Under the pieces are notes generated by a model. It did not search any database and was not told the DNA's origin. It saw only the letters and a program-made list of their open reading frames with translations. Shown here piece by piece: positions 45,041 through 53,730 of a DNA stretch of 64,000 bases; positions within the stretch are counted from its first letter, which is position 1, and each line of letters opens with the position of its first letter. The stretch spans positions 372,001 through 436,000 of the forward strand of contig PABP01000014.1 of the NCBI GenBank assembly GCA_002699585.1, in the 5' to 3' direction. The DNA is from Anaerolineaceae bacterium (lineage in GTDB: Bacteria > Chloroflexota > Anaerolineae > Aggregatilineales > Phototrophicaceae). A program made the translations under genes and the position numbers.

Positions 45041-46129
45041 TTACTTGCCCAGGAAAGCATCCAGGCCGTCGAAGACCTCTTCCAGGACAGCCGGTTGCAG
45101 GTCGCCCATGTGCGGGATGCGGAACGTCGGGCCTTTGATCTTGCCGTAGCCCTTGTCCATCGCAAAGCCGCGTCCGGCCATGAACTTGGCCATCTCGTTG
45201 ACGTCGATGCCGACTTCGCGGTTATCGACAGTGGTCACGGTATTGGAGCGATAGGCTTCGTTGGCATACAGGCCAAACCCGCGTGATGTCGCCCATTCGT
45301 GGGTCATTTCTTTCATGGCGATGTGCCGCGCCCAGCGATTTTCGATGCCCTCGGTCAGGATGTCATCAAGCTGCTTGTCGGCAGCATACATCAGGCTGAC
45401 GGGCGGTGTGCTGGGGGTATTGTTCTTGGCAGCGGATTTCGCAATCGACAGGAAGTCGAAGTAATAGCCGCGATGCTCAATTTGCTTGGCGCGTTCTAGT
45501 ACGCGTTCGCTGATGGCGACGAAGGCCATTCCTGGCGGCAGTGCGAAGGCTTTCTGGCTGCTGGTCAGCACCAGGTCAAGGCCCCACTCGTCGACGCGCA
45601 TTTCTGTCCCTAAAAAGCCGCTGACGCTATCGACCATAATCAGCGTATCCGGTGCTTGCTCACGAACAACGGCGGCGATGTCTTTAACGGGGTTGGTGAC
45701 GCCTGTGCTGGTTTCGTTATGTACCAGGGCGATGGCATCATAGGGGCCGTTATCCAGGGCTTCAGCGACCAGTTCCGGCGTGTGGGCTTGGCCCCATTCG
45801 ACCTGCACGGTATCGACCTGTTTGCCATTCGCTTGGCTGATGTCGGCCCAGCGCTCACTGAATGCGCCGCCTGTCAAATGCAGGACTTTCTGGTCGTCGC
45901 GGATGCAATTGCGCGATGCACCTTCCCAAAAGCCCGTGCCAGATGCGCCTATCATGAGCACCTTGTTCTCGGTGAAGAAGGCTTTTTGCAGTTTTTCATG
46001 CATGCGGCCATACAGGTCTGCAAAGGCAGACGAACGGTGGCCGATCATCCACTGGCTTTGTGCTTCTAGGATTTCCTTACGGACCTCAACTGGCCCCGGC
46101 AAAATCAAGTACTGATGGTCACGACTCAT
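45041..46129 (-). CDS. Class V aminotransferase (alanine-glyoxylate / phosphoserine type)
   Basis: 362 aa, PLP fold type I. 'YLILPGPVEVRKEI' opens the family pattern; 'GASGTGFWEGASRN' forms the phosphate-binding turn. Asp167 ('MVDSVSG') and Lys193 ('SSQKAFALPPG') are the expected PLP-contacting and Schiff-base residues. Related enzymes act as alanine/serine-glyoxylate transaminases, and some as phosphoserine aminotransferase. Being placed directly before serA, it probably supplies the second step of serine synthesis. The start has GGGAGG upstream. Confidence 0.85.
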   Translation of the reverse strand: MSRDHQYLILPGPVEVRKEILEAQSQWMIGHRSSAFADLYGRMHEKLQKAFFTENKVLMIGASGTGFWEGASRNCIRDDQKVLHLTGGAFSERWADISQANGKQVDTVQVEWGQAHTPELVAEALDNGPYDAIALVHNETSTGVTNPVKDIAAVVREQAPDTLIMVDSVSGFLGTEMRVDEWGLDLVLTSSQKAFALPPGMAFVAISERVLERAKQIEHRGYYFDFLSIAKSAAKNNTPSTPPVSLMYAADKQLDDILTEGIENRWARHIAMKEMTHEWATSRGFGLYANEAYRSNTVTTVDNREVGIDVNEMAKFMAGRGFAMDKGYGKIKGPTFRIPHMGDLQPAVLEEVFDGLDAFLGK

Positions 46130-46244
46130 AAATGGGTGCCTCCCTGCTGGATGCGATCATAATCGGTTGAATGCTATTACAAATTGCCTTGTATAAATGT
46201 CTTTTTGATTAATTATCGGCAAATGTGGACGGTGCAGATATTTT

Positions 46245-46751
46245 CTAGTCCAATGGGCCTGCTTTGGCCAAGAGAGCGTCCATTTCTTCAATAAATGCCA
46301 GCGTGCCGCGCTCTAATTTTTCGGTCAACAGGTTCAAATCGCTGAAGTCAGGGTCATTGACGAGGACATGCTCCAGAATCGAATCAACGAACCTTCCTTG
46401 TGGCACGACTGGATATGTGTCCCAATCGCTGGCTTGGATGCGTTCGCAATATTCGGCCTGCACGCGCTTATTCATGCCCGATAGCCAGACCTCAAACCGA
46501 AACGCTTCATGCTGGAACACAATCGGTATTTTTAGCTTGTTTGCCTTGAGTGCTGCCGGAAACACCGAAAAATACGTCATATCCATATAGCCGTAGTAAA
46601 CACTACGCGACACCTCAAGATCAGGATATGATTTCGCGAAGTGCGTTCTGAAGCCCATGATATAGTCCATCAACCCACGATAGGCCGTTTGAATCGTGCC
46701 TCTTTCGAGTTGTGTTTTGTATTCCACCATGGATTCTTGTAGCGATGCCAT
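46245..46751 (-). CDS. Conserved hypothetical protein under the duplicated promoter
   Basis: 168 aa, GAGGTG before the ATG. Helix-rich, soluble; 'YRGLMDYIMGFRTHFAKSYP', 'FQHEAFRFEVWLSGMNKRVQ' and 'ERGTLAFIEEMDALLAK' are the most regular segments. No catalytic motif could be assigned. Its promoter region is a near copy of the one in front of the nucleosidase gene upstream, so the two are probably controlled by the same regulator. Function unknown. Confidence 0.65.
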   Translation of the reverse strand: MASLQESMVEYKTQLERGTIQTAYRGLMDYIMGFRTHFAKSYPDLEVSRSVYYGYMDMTYFSVFPAALKANKLKIPIVFQHEAFRFEVWLSGMNKRVQAEYCERIQASDWDTYPVVPQGRFVDSILEHVLVNDPDFSDLNLLTEKLERGTLAFIEEMDALLAKAGPLD

Positions 46752-46784
46752 GTTTCACCTCGCTGCCAATTTCAAAACGCACGC

Positions 46785-46837
46785 ATTGTAGTGTAGCTCA
46801 GAAAGGTTGCACAGGGGAGTGTTGTACAAAGCCTGTG
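46785..46837 (-). promoter_or_regulatory. Duplicated promoter/operator, copy 1
   Basis: On the minus strand: TGTGCA (46808-46813), 17-nt spacer, TACAAT (46785-46790). The inverted repeat CACAGG (46810-46815) / CCTGTG (46832-46837) overlaps the -35. A 51-nt core (46808-46858) matches 47691-47741 at 46 positions. Confidence 0.7.
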
Positions 46838-46891
46838 ACGAAATGCACAAATACCGCCGGATGTCCGTTATATCTGTGCGTCGTTAGGATG

Positions 46892-47596
46892 TCATTGTTG
46901 GGACCAACTGCCAACGTCGTTTTCGTCTAGATCAAAAAACAGTTCCACAATGAGCGTCCACAAGGATGCGCTAACCGCTGCCAGGTTTTTTGCGAAATCG
47001 GCCCTGGCATCGCCATCAGAAACGTCGGTTATTTGTCGCATCACGACGAAGGGCGTGTGATTGAGTTTACTCACAATGGCCGCTGAATAGCCTTCCATCT
47101 CGATACAGTCACCGCTGAACGCCTCAACTAATGTGCGCTTTTCTTGCTCGTCCGCAATCGATTTATCACCCGTAAGGATGGAACCCAGTTTGTAGGTTTT
47201 GCCGTCCTGTTTGGCTTGTAAATGGGCCAGGGTCTGAGGATAAACCTTAGTCCAGGGTTCGCCTTTGTAGCCGTCTATCGCCAAAGCCGTGATGTCAAAG
47301 TCGAACTGCTTAAATTGTGTGCCAATCACAATATCGCCAACAGCCAGCTCCGGTGACAATGCCCCAGCCGCGCCGACGAAGATCAGTAAATTGGGTTGAA
47401 AATGGTCGATGACCCATTGCGTCCTGGCCGCTGACAGCACTTTGCCTTCCCCGGTAACGACCGTGATGATGTGGTGATTTTGTACCGCACCCTGCACCGC
47501 TTGATGGTAACCATAGTCGGTCACAGAGGGTTCTTCGATCATCTGCCGGATGGAGCGCATCTCGTCTTCCATGGCGGCCAGGATGGCTATTTTCAT
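46892..47596 (-). CDS. MTA/SAH nucleosidase-like nucleoside phosphorylase family protein
   Basis: 234 aa. It opens 'MKIAILAAMEDEMRSI', with Glu12 matching the catalytic base region of MtnN. 'VVTGEGKVLSAARTQWVID', 'FVGAAGALSPELAVGDIVIG', the ribose-binding 'CIEMEGYSAAIV' (Glu168) and 'MRQITDVSDGDA' (Asp191) match the MTA/SAH nucleosidase pattern. The family cleaves adenine from methylthioadenosine or S-adenosylhomocysteine; related members act on other nucleosides or futalosine. Its start follows TGAGGC. Promoter and operator are the second copy of the duplicated block. Confidence 0.85.
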   Translation of the reverse strand: MKIAILAAMEDEMRSIRQMIEEPSVTDYGYHQAVQGAVQNHHIITVVTGEGKVLSAARTQWVIDHFQPNLLIFVGAAGALSPELAVGDIVIGTQFKQFDFDITALAIDGYKGEPWTKVYPQTLAHLQAKQDGKTYKLGSILTGDKSIADEQEKRTLVEAFSGDCIEMEGYSAAIVSKLNHTPFVVMRQITDVSDGDARADFAKNLAAVSASLWTLIVELFFDLDENDVGSWSQQ

Positions 47597-47667
47597 TTGT
47601 ATGCCTCACACATCAGTACGAAAAAGCTAGAAACGAATTGCCTAAGGTACAAATTCAAAACGCACAT

Positions 47668-47720
47668 ATTGAATTGTGACTTAAACAGCATGCACAGGGG
47701 AGTATTGCACAAAGCCTGTG
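47668..47720 (-). promoter_or_regulatory. Duplicated promoter/operator, copy 2
   Basis: Minus strand: TGTGCA (47691-47696), 17-nt spacer, TTCAAT (47668-47673). The inverted repeat CACAGG (47693-47698) / CCTGTG (47715-47720) is conserved with the same 16-nt gap as copy 1. It lies about 70 nt before the nucleosidase start codon. Confidence 0.7.
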
Positions 47721-47799
47721 ATAAAATGCACAAATAACGCCCGATGATCTGTATATGAGATGGACACCATCACAAATTACTGGCTCTCAATACTTATCT

Positions 47800-47837
47800 C
47801 CAGAATTATGTTCTGGTTCATAGAATTCCGATATAAT
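47800..47837 (+). promoter_or_regulatory. Promoter with operator-like palindrome
   Basis: Perfect TATAAT at 47832-47837. Upstream, CCAGAA (47800-47805) and TTCTGG (47811-47816) form a palindrome where the -35 would be. The ATG at 47846 is 8 nt after the -10, so a leaderless transcript is possible. Confidence 0.5.
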
Positions 47838-47845
47838 GTGTGTAA

Positions 47846-48124
47846 ATGGTTGATACAGAGATCATTGCTATGAGTAACATATTGCGGGCTACCATACTGA
47901 CAGTAACTTACATTGTCAGTGTTATAATAACTATATTCTTAATTGGTTTTGTGTTGTGGCTTATCGCACCTAAATGTGGTATGTCATGTCTTGGATGGAC
48001 GCCAATAGCACCTATGTTTCTTGAGACAATCGTATTCACAATAATAATTGTAGTGCCTATACTGATAACTTTCCTTATAAACCGACAACTGGATACGAAG
48101 GTGGTAGTGAAAGCCAAGAGCTAG
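47846..48124 (+). CDS. Small two-helix membrane protein
   Basis: 92 aa, or 84 aa from the internal ATG at 47870. Two clear membrane helices ('TYIVSVIITIFLIGFVLWLI' and 'ETIVFTIIIVVPILITFLIN') enclose a short loop with 'PKCGMSCLGW'. The C-terminus is positively charged ('TKVVVKAKS'), so both ends probably face the cytosol. AT-rich, no homologue recognised. It could be a small regulator or toxin-like peptide, but there is no partner gene. Confidence 0.5.
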   Translation: MVDTEIIAMSNILRATILTVTYIVSVIITIFLIGFVLWLIAPKCGMSCLGWTPIAPMFLETIVFTIIIVVPILITFLINRQLDTKVVVKAKS

Positions 48125-48346
48125 TATGTATTGAAGTCAAACAGCATCATGCTTGCTAGTTTTAATTTACAATAATGAATATCTGCGACAGACTGTATCC
48201 AATGCAAACTTCAACACCTGATGTGCCCTCATTTGTCCTTCTTCACCGTCGGTTTAATTGACCCTTTCTAGCCTTTTATATCTTCTACCTAACCAGTATC
48301 ATTCCTATAGACAAGAATCCTATTCCCAACCAAGCGAGCAAAAAAC

Positions 48347-48865
48347 ATGATGTTTGAAACCGAGCGCCTGTATGCGCGTCATATGGGGCCGCAAGACCTC
48401 GACGGATTGGCTGCGCTGTGTGCCGATCCCATCGCTATGCAGTACATGGATGATGGCAGCACGCTCACCCGTGAGCAGTGCGACCAGTGGATTGGCATCT
48501 GCCAGGTGAAATATGCGGATCGCGGCTATGGCACATCGGCCATCATCGAAAAAGGCACGGATGCCTATGTCGGCTTCTGCGGCGTCGTGCGCACGCCGGA
48601 AAACGACTTTGATGAGATTATCTATGCGCTGGGCCAGGATTACTGGGGCAAGGGTTACGCAACGGAAATCGCCAGGGGCATGCTGGATTATGTCTTCAGC
48701 GTATCCAAGTTGGATGCCATCTGGTCGACCATCAACCCGGCCAATACGCCATCTATCCATATCATGGAAAAACTCAACATGCGTTTTGATCGTGATGGGA
48801 TTAATGAGGATGGCAGCATCACCAAATATTACGTCATCACGCGCGAGGAATGGGCCGCTCTGTAG
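48347..48865 (+). CDS. GNAT-family N-acetyltransferase, RimJ/RimL type
   Basis: 172 aa. 'FETERLYARHMGPQDLDGL' opening, 'YVGFCGVVRTPENDFDEIIY', the acetyl-CoA loop 'GQDYWGKGYATEIARGMLDY' and 'INPANTPSIHIMEKLNMRF' give the ribosomal-protein-alanine-acetyltransferase-like pattern. The natural substrate may be a protein N-terminus or a small amine. It ends 25 nt before the minus-strand terminator hairpin of the convergent tRNA-Phe gene. Confidence 0.85.
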   Translation: MMFETERLYARHMGPQDLDGLAALCADPIAMQYMDDGSTLTREQCDQWIGICQVKYADRGYGTSAIIEKGTDAYVGFCGVVRTPENDFDEIIYALGQDYWGKGYATEIARGMLDYVFSVSKLDAIWSTINPANTPSIHIMEKLNMRFDRDGINEDGSITKYYVITREEWAAL

Positions 48866-48885
48866 CCAAACGTACTGTAGGAAAC

Positions 48886-48908
48886 AAAAAACCCGCCAGT
48901 GGCGGGTT
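48886..48908 (-). terminator. Terminator of tRNA-Phe
   Basis: ACCCGCC (48891-48897) pairs with GGCGGGT (48901-48907). On the minus strand a T-run follows (complement of 48886-48890). It sits 5 nt after the tRNA 3' end. Confidence 0.85.
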
Positions 48909-48912
48909 AGTG

Positions 48913-48985
48913 TGCTGAGGCCCAGACTTGAACTGGGGACCCATGCATTTTCAGTGCATTGCTCTACCAACTGAGCTACCTCAGC
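48913..48985 (-). tRNA. tRNA-Phe (anticodon GAA)
   Basis: 73 nt on the minus strand. Acceptor GCTGAGG/CCTCAGC with discriminator A; D-arm AGCTCAGTTGGTAGAGC; anticodon stem ATGCA/TGCAT with loop CTGAAAA; T-arm CCCCAGTTCAAGTCTGGG. CCA is not encoded. A terminator hairpin follows directly. Confidence 0.97.
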
Positions 48986-49048
48986 GAAGTAGGCCGATTG
49001 TATATGGCGACCCACTTGCATGTCAAGTGTGGCATAGGCAAAATAACC

Positions 49049-49759
49049 TTACCATAGCCACGGAACCAGCCGATAGCGCGTTTCCTGGGCATAGTCTGTG
49101 TAACCGGGTAGTTCTTTTTGCAGCGCACGATCTTCTAACCCTGTACGGATGACCATTACTACCCCGCCGATGACTGCCGGAATCACCGCATAGACTGAAT
49201 TTAGCAGCAGGGGCATCCCAATGAAGAAGGCGATAATGACGCCTACATAGCCCGGATGGCGCACATAGCGATATGGGCCATCCGTGATGACCTCATGGCC
49301 GCGATCATCCTGCACGCGTACCAACGTTTCAAAATTGCGATTGACCACCATCGCCCAGGTCATAATACCGAAGCCGGCCACCATGAGCATCGCGCCTTCG
49401 CTAGCCAACCACGCTGGGAACGCACCTGTCCAACCATAGCGATAGTCCAGCGCGCCCACGACTACCACCCCGATCCAGGCCATCCCATACAACGATACCA
49501 GCACGAAATCCCAGAACTTGAAGCCTGCGGCTTGCCGGCCACGCGCATTCAGCAGGTCGGGGTTTGTCCGAATGAGCACGAGGGTCATGCCAACCCAGAC
49601 GAGGGCATGCACGATATTAAAGACCCATCCCCAGGCCCAATCGGTCGTCCCTGCTAACAGGAAAACGACAACGCCCAGGATGATGGGCGCAAAAATCTGC
49701 TTGGCGATGGTGTTGTATCCCCAGATGTTGAGCTTTGAACGAGAGGTTTCTGTCGACAT
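49049..49759 (-). CDS. Isoprenylcysteine methyltransferase-like membrane protein
   Basis: 236 aa with about five membrane helices. The C-terminal signature 'DGPYRYVRHPGYVGVIIAFF' and 'RTGLEDRALQKELPGYTDYA' is the SAM-binding region of the ICMT/PEMT-like integral methyltransferase family. In bacteria these methylate lipids, isoprenoids or other membrane substrates. GGAGGTG gives a perfect ribosome binding site. It is a stand-alone gene. Confidence 0.85.
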   Translation of the reverse strand: MSTETSRSKLNIWGYNTIAKQIFAPIILGVVVFLLAGTTDWAWGWVFNIVHALVWVGMTLVLIRTNPDLLNARGRQAAGFKFWDFVLVSLYGMAWIGVVVVGALDYRYGWTGAFPAWLASEGAMLMVAGFGIMTWAMVVNRNFETLVRVQDDRGHEVITDGPYRYVRHPGYVGVIIAFFIGMPLLLNSVYAVIPAVIGGVVMVIRTGLEDRALQKELPGYTDYAQETRYRLVPWLW

Positions 49760-49850
49760 AGCACACCTCCACGTGATGCTATATCGTCTATTATATGGAT
49801 ATTTTGGCTTTCAGCGTGCGTATGCCCAGAAATTGCGAACAGTCCTGAGT

Positions 49851-50213
49851 TTATGATTCGGCTTGTTCGATGAAAAACCGCAGTTGCTTCTCGGTCACAT
49901 CGGCTTCCGATTTGAACTTTAAGTGACGGCGGAACTCACCGGAGCCTTCCAGTAGATTTTCTGGATCGTCCAGTTTGTACCCCTGCGTGAAGTCGAACTT
50001 CACGTGATGTTTTGACACGAACAAGCCGCCAAAATCCTCATCCAACGCGAACAGAATACCGCCGTACTTGATGGTTTCATCAGCCTGTGGATGGCAGGCT
50101 AACATGATGTGCCGCGCCTGCTGCACGATCTCGTATTTGTCGATGTCCGTCGCCATCAAGTCGTCAAGGAACTGCTGAACTTGCTCATTCTCAGATACGG
50201 CGTAATCCGTCAT
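49851..50213 (-). CDS. DUF1801-domain protein
   Basis: 120 aa from the ATG at 50213, with AGGAGGC 6 nt upstream; a longer frame is unsupported. The DUF1801 pattern shows in 'EIVQQARHIMLACHPQADET', 'KYGGILFALDEDFGGLFV' and 'HVKFDFTQGYKLDDPENLLE'. Proteins of this small domain (YdhG-like) have no settled function; some relatives are linked to frataxin-like or CoA-related folds. Soluble, single gene. Confidence 0.8.
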   Translation of the reverse strand: MTDYAVSENEQVQQFLDDLMATDIDKYEIVQQARHIMLACHPQADETIKYGGILFALDEDFGGLFVSKHHVKFDFTQGYKLDDPENLLEGSGEFRRHLKFKSEADVTEKQLRFFIEQAES

Positions 50214-50468
50214 TTGCCTCCTTTTTAGAACATGCGTTCCGTCTGCATTATAGCGGCATCCGTTCTTTACTGCAATCGAGCGATGCTGTGGCACCCATTT
50301 TGCTTGTGATTACTGTGTACGAGCATCTTCGTAGCGGCTTCTCCGATGATCCGCATGGTTTTTATCATTATATCAAGTGATTGTTACGTTCCTTATCGGT
50401 AATTAGGTGTAATATAAAGCTATGGCGGGTTGCTTACTGATGAAGTACCCAACCCACAGGAGTCTAAT

Positions 50469-52310
50469 ATGAAGCAACTTTTCGTTTTTTCCCTGATGGT
50501 TGCTCTGTTATTGGCTCATCCTCCGTCTTTGGCACAAGATGAAACCGACTGTGACCCCGCCATACTCCGTGAGTGGATGATTGCTCGTCAGGCCTGGCGC
50601 AATGAAACCACCAAAGTCTGGAACGAAGGCGACGATGTTCTTGAGGTTGCCCTCATTTTCCATGAGCATCTACAGGCCATTTCTGAATTGGAGCGCCCCA
50701 AATGCGCTGACGAAGCCATGCTCTGGACCTACTATTACTATCATATCACCCAACATTATCTGCTCTGTTACAATTCCGAGCGTGCCGATTGTAACGACAC
50801 CGTTCTCCAGGAACAATCCGATGCCTATGGGGCACATATTGTCCCTATCATAGAAGATTTAGAGGCCATTGCAGGCATTGACCTAGATGATTATGTTGGC
50901 ACGATTTTCGTTGAGGACTTGTCAGCGGTGGGAAGCGTTGCTACTAATGTAGTAGAAGGTGATGACGAACGTATCGCTGAGTATGAACAATCGCCCTTCT
51001 TCATATCGGGCGAACTCGAAATCGATGATGAAGATGGCGATGGTATCCCTCACTATGCATATTTCCTTGAGCCGATAGAAGTCATACCGGGTGTTAGAGT
51101 CATACAGGCGGCATCGTTAACCCCTGGTTCATCCAGTGGTAGGGTGACATTAGGCATATTCAATAATACGGATCAGGTACAACAGATTGAATACGTGCTG
51201 GACATTCCCAAGTCTTTTGCTGCCGATGTCAGTGATCTAACGTTTTCATTGGAACCTGCCCAGATCATCAACGCGGATCCGGTTGTGGTATTCAACGTCA
51301 GCACCGATCCAAACGATTTTACCCTGATAACGGGTGATTCAAGCAATGTACAGCCCTTCAATGACGATATGACAGACGTGCTGACGATTCTCAAATCATT
51401 TGAATATGAACGCAACCGTCGTTACTGTGATGAGCAAAATGCAACTAACCAGGCCTATTGCTACCGGTCTTTGATGACTCACTTCCCCAATCATGTCACT
51501 GATGTTGATTGTGATCGGCTTGGTCAGGCGATTGATGTGACTAACCCGAATCGTGAAGCCTGGTACCTGGCTTGTCGAGCCATTGTCACCCATGATGGTT
51601 GGGAATGCAGCCGTCTGGATGACACCTTTGCCCAGGGTGAATGTCGTGCCAATGTCGCAAAAGCTCTGACCGGATGGTGTGAGAATCTTTCTGGAGAAGC
51701 GGAAACATCATGTCTAGTGGATGCGGCAATTACATCCGGTGTAGAGCTTGTCTGTAGCCAGATTCCGGCTGATTATGCGGCCCTAAAGACGGCTTGTCAG
51801 GCGCAGGTGACCTCAGACCCATCTATTTGTAAAACGCTAGAAGAGACGGCGAGCCGTCTCGCTTGTTGTGAAACGTTCGCGGGTACAGATGCCTATGATC
51901 AGTGTGCTGGTGACGCTGCCAGCAGTTCGGTACCGGTTGCTACTGGGCTACCGCGCGAAGGCTATTATCATGTTGTGTCGACAACATGGGGTACCCTCTA
52001 TGATGGTGAGACCCAGCATGATGATTATTACGTGGCGCTCAAGGTATGTGATGAAGGTGAACGCATTGACTATGTGGGCGCATTTGATCCTGATAGTCTC
52101 AATTCCCTCTGTATCCGCCGGGACCAATATGGGGGCCTATTCTGGCGTGTCACTCCGGGCGAGTATGAATCGACATCAGAAGAAGGCTTTGCTCAGATAA
52201 GTGTGGAGTCCGAGACACAACTTCATTACTACCGGGAAAACATGAGTCATGGCTATAGCAGTTATACGGATTCAGTGTTCGAGTGGTATAGCGAGTTTGA
52301 ATCGCCATAG
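50469..52310 (+). CDS. Large secreted Cys-rich protein of unknown function
   Basis: 613 aa from the ATG at 50469, after CAGGAG. The signal peptide 'LFVFSLMVALLLAHPPSLAQ' is cleaved after Ala-x-Ala-like LAQ. The N-terminal third is helical; a central beta domain includes 'GRVTLGIFNNTDQVQQIEYV'. Residues about 320-490 contain many evenly spaced cysteines ('CEETFAGTDAYDQCAG'-type loops), suggesting disulfide-knit repeats. The C-terminal domain begins 'REGYYHVVSTTWGTLYDGET'. No known family is recognised. It is closed by a long hairpin. Confidence 0.65.
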   Translation: MKQLFVFSLMVALLLAHPPSLAQDETDCDPAILREWMIARQAWRNETTKVWNEGDDVLEVALIFHEHLQAISELERPKCADEAMLWTYYYYHITQHYLLCYNSERADCNDTVLQEQSDAYGAHIVPIIEDLEAIAGIDLDDYVGTIFVEDLSAVGSVATNVVEGDDERIAEYEQSPFFISGELEIDDEDGDGIPHYAYFLEPIEVIPGVRVIQAASLTPGSSSGRVTLGIFNNTDQVQQIEYVLDIPKSFAADVSDLTFSLEPAQIINADPVVVFNVSTDPNDFTLITGDSSNVQPFNDDMTDVLTILKSFEYERNRRYCDEQNATNQAYCYRSLMTHFPNHVTDVDCDRLGQAIDVTNPNREAWYLACRAIVTHDGWECSRLDDTFAQGECRANVAKALTGWCENLSGEAETSCLVDAAITSGVELVCSQIPADYAALKTACQAQVTSDPSICKTLEETASRLACCETFAGTDAYDQCAGDAASSSVPVATGLPREGYYHVVSTTWGTLYDGETQHDDYYVALKVCDEGERIDYVGAFDPDSLNSLCIRRDQYGGLFWRVTPGEYESTSEEGFAQISVESETQLHYYRENMSHGYSSYTDSVFEWYSEFESP

Positions 52311-52333
52311 GGTGAGGCAAATGAAGTGATGAT

Positions 52334-52373
52334 ATGTGGGCCTGGTTTAGCAGATAGCGAACCAGGCCCATAT
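52334..52373. terminator. Long hairpin between convergent genes
   Basis: GGGCCTGGTT (52338-52347) pairs with AACCAGGCCC (52360-52369); the stem extends outward by about four pairs, including one G-T. It has no T-run but is well placed to end both the secreted-protein and aminotransferase transcripts. Confidence 0.65.
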
Positions 52374-52376
52374 CAA

Positions 52377-53573
52377 TTAGCTCGTAACCAGCATCCCCGC
52401 TGCGGTTTCGCCGATGGTCTGTATCGCCTGATCGATGACATCCCCTGTCACCATCGTGAAGTTGAGGCGCATCGTGTTCTGCCCGACACCCGGCTCGAAG
52501 AAGAAATATTTGCCCGGTACAAAGGCCACGCCGCGTTCCACACAGCGATGATACAGTGCCTCGGCATCAAAACCTTCTGGCCCGACCAACCACAAGAACA
52601 TACCGCCTTCCGGGTGCGTCCAGGTGAAGCCCTCCGGCATATGTGTTTGCAGCGCGGTCAGCATGGCATCCCGTCTCGGCTGATACAGCTCAATGATGCG
52701 CGGTAGATGGTCTTTCAAATAGCCGCCCGTCAGATACAGGGCCGCAATCGCCTGACCAAAGGACTGTGTATGCAGATCCACGCCCTGCTTGGCGATAATC
52801 AGCCAGCGCATGAGCGCCTTGGGCGCAACTGTAAAGCCAATGCGCAGCCCCGGTGCCAGAATCTTGGAAAAGGTACTGCTGTAAATCACATGCTCGGGTG
52901 CGTAGGATTGTAATGTCGGTAGGGCCTCGCCACTGTAGCGCAGGGCACTATACGGATCATCTTCCAGCAGCAGCACATCATACTGCTTGAGCAGCTCCGC
53001 CACCCGCTGCCGCCGTTCCAGCGATAGGGTGCGCCCGGTCGGGTTCTGGAATGTGGGCACCAGATAAATCAGCTTGATGGTGTGCTGTTTGAGCACGTCT
53101 TCCAGCGCGTCCGGCAGAATGCCATCGTCATCGGTCGGCACGGAAATATAGTCGGGTTCATAGGCGTTAAACGCACTGATCGCTCCCAGGTAGGAGGGCG
53201 CTTCAATGGCGATTTTATCGCCGGGGGAGATCAGCACCTTGGCGACCATGTCCAGCGCACTTTGCGAACCGGAGAAAACGCCCAGCGTTTCCGGGGCGAC
53301 GTTGACCAACCCGCGCGAGGGCAGGTAATTCACTAGCGCCTGGATCAACGGCTCGAAGCCCTCGGTCTTGTCATATTGCAGTGCTGCCGGACCGAACTCA
53401 TCGAGCACATCGTTGGTAATCTGGCGAATGATCTCAATCGGGAAGCTCTCCGGCGCGGGGATGCCGCCCGCTAATGAAACCATGCCCGGTTGCGCCACCA
53501 CTTTCAAAATTTCGCGGATGGCACTGGCCTGCATCATGCGGGTACGGGTACTCAGTTTGGAAGAAATGTCCAT
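52377..53573 (-). CDS. PLP-dependent aminotransferase, LysN/2-aminoadipate type
   Basis: About 398 aa from the ATG at 53573. Class I/II aminotransferase: 'VSLAGGIPAPESFPIE' start, 'QYDKTEGFEPLIQALVNYLP', 'GSQSALDMVAKVLISPGD', the aromatic/Asp region 'VLLLEDDPYSALRYSG' and the Schiff-base Lys in 'YSSTFSKILAPGLRIGF' (about 236). This matches the 2-aminoadipate/MocR-like branch, which transaminates aromatic or branched amino acids and 2-aminoadipate. The N-terminal GntR domain of MocR regulators is absent. The natural substrate is open. Confidence 0.85.
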   Translation of the reverse strand: MDISSKLSTRTRMMQASAIREILKVVAQPGMVSLAGGIPAPESFPIEIIRQITNDVLDEFGPAALQYDKTEGFEPLIQALVNYLPSRGLVNVAPETLGVFSGSQSALDMVAKVLISPGDKIAIEAPSYLGAISAFNAYEPDYISVPTDDDGILPDALEDVLKQHTIKLIYLVPTFQNPTGRTLSLERRQRVAELLKQYDVLLLEDDPYSALRYSGEALPTLQSYAPEHVIYSSTFSKILAPGLRIGFTVAPKALMRWLIIAKQGVDLHTQSFGQAIAALYLTGGYLKDHLPRIIELYQPRRDAMLTALQTHMPEGFTWTHPEGGMFLWLVGPEGFDAEALYHRCVERGVAFVPGKYFFFEPGVGQNTMRLNFTMVTGDVIDQAIQTIGETAAGMLVTS

Positions 53574-53730
53574 AAGGCAGCTCGCATCAAGGATTATTTG
53601 GGTGAAAGTGTCGGGAAAAGCGACCCGGCCAACGCATAGTCGTCCCCACTGTGCCGCAAAGTGAGGCCCCAATCATAGCACCATAGCAGACCAACAACAG
53701 CCTCGTGAGGTGGAAAACTCGCTTTGATTA

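Noticed and set aside
48320-49021. 233-codon minus-strand frame
   Set aside because: It runs through the tRNA-Phe gene and antisense to a clear GNAT gene, so it is a shadow.
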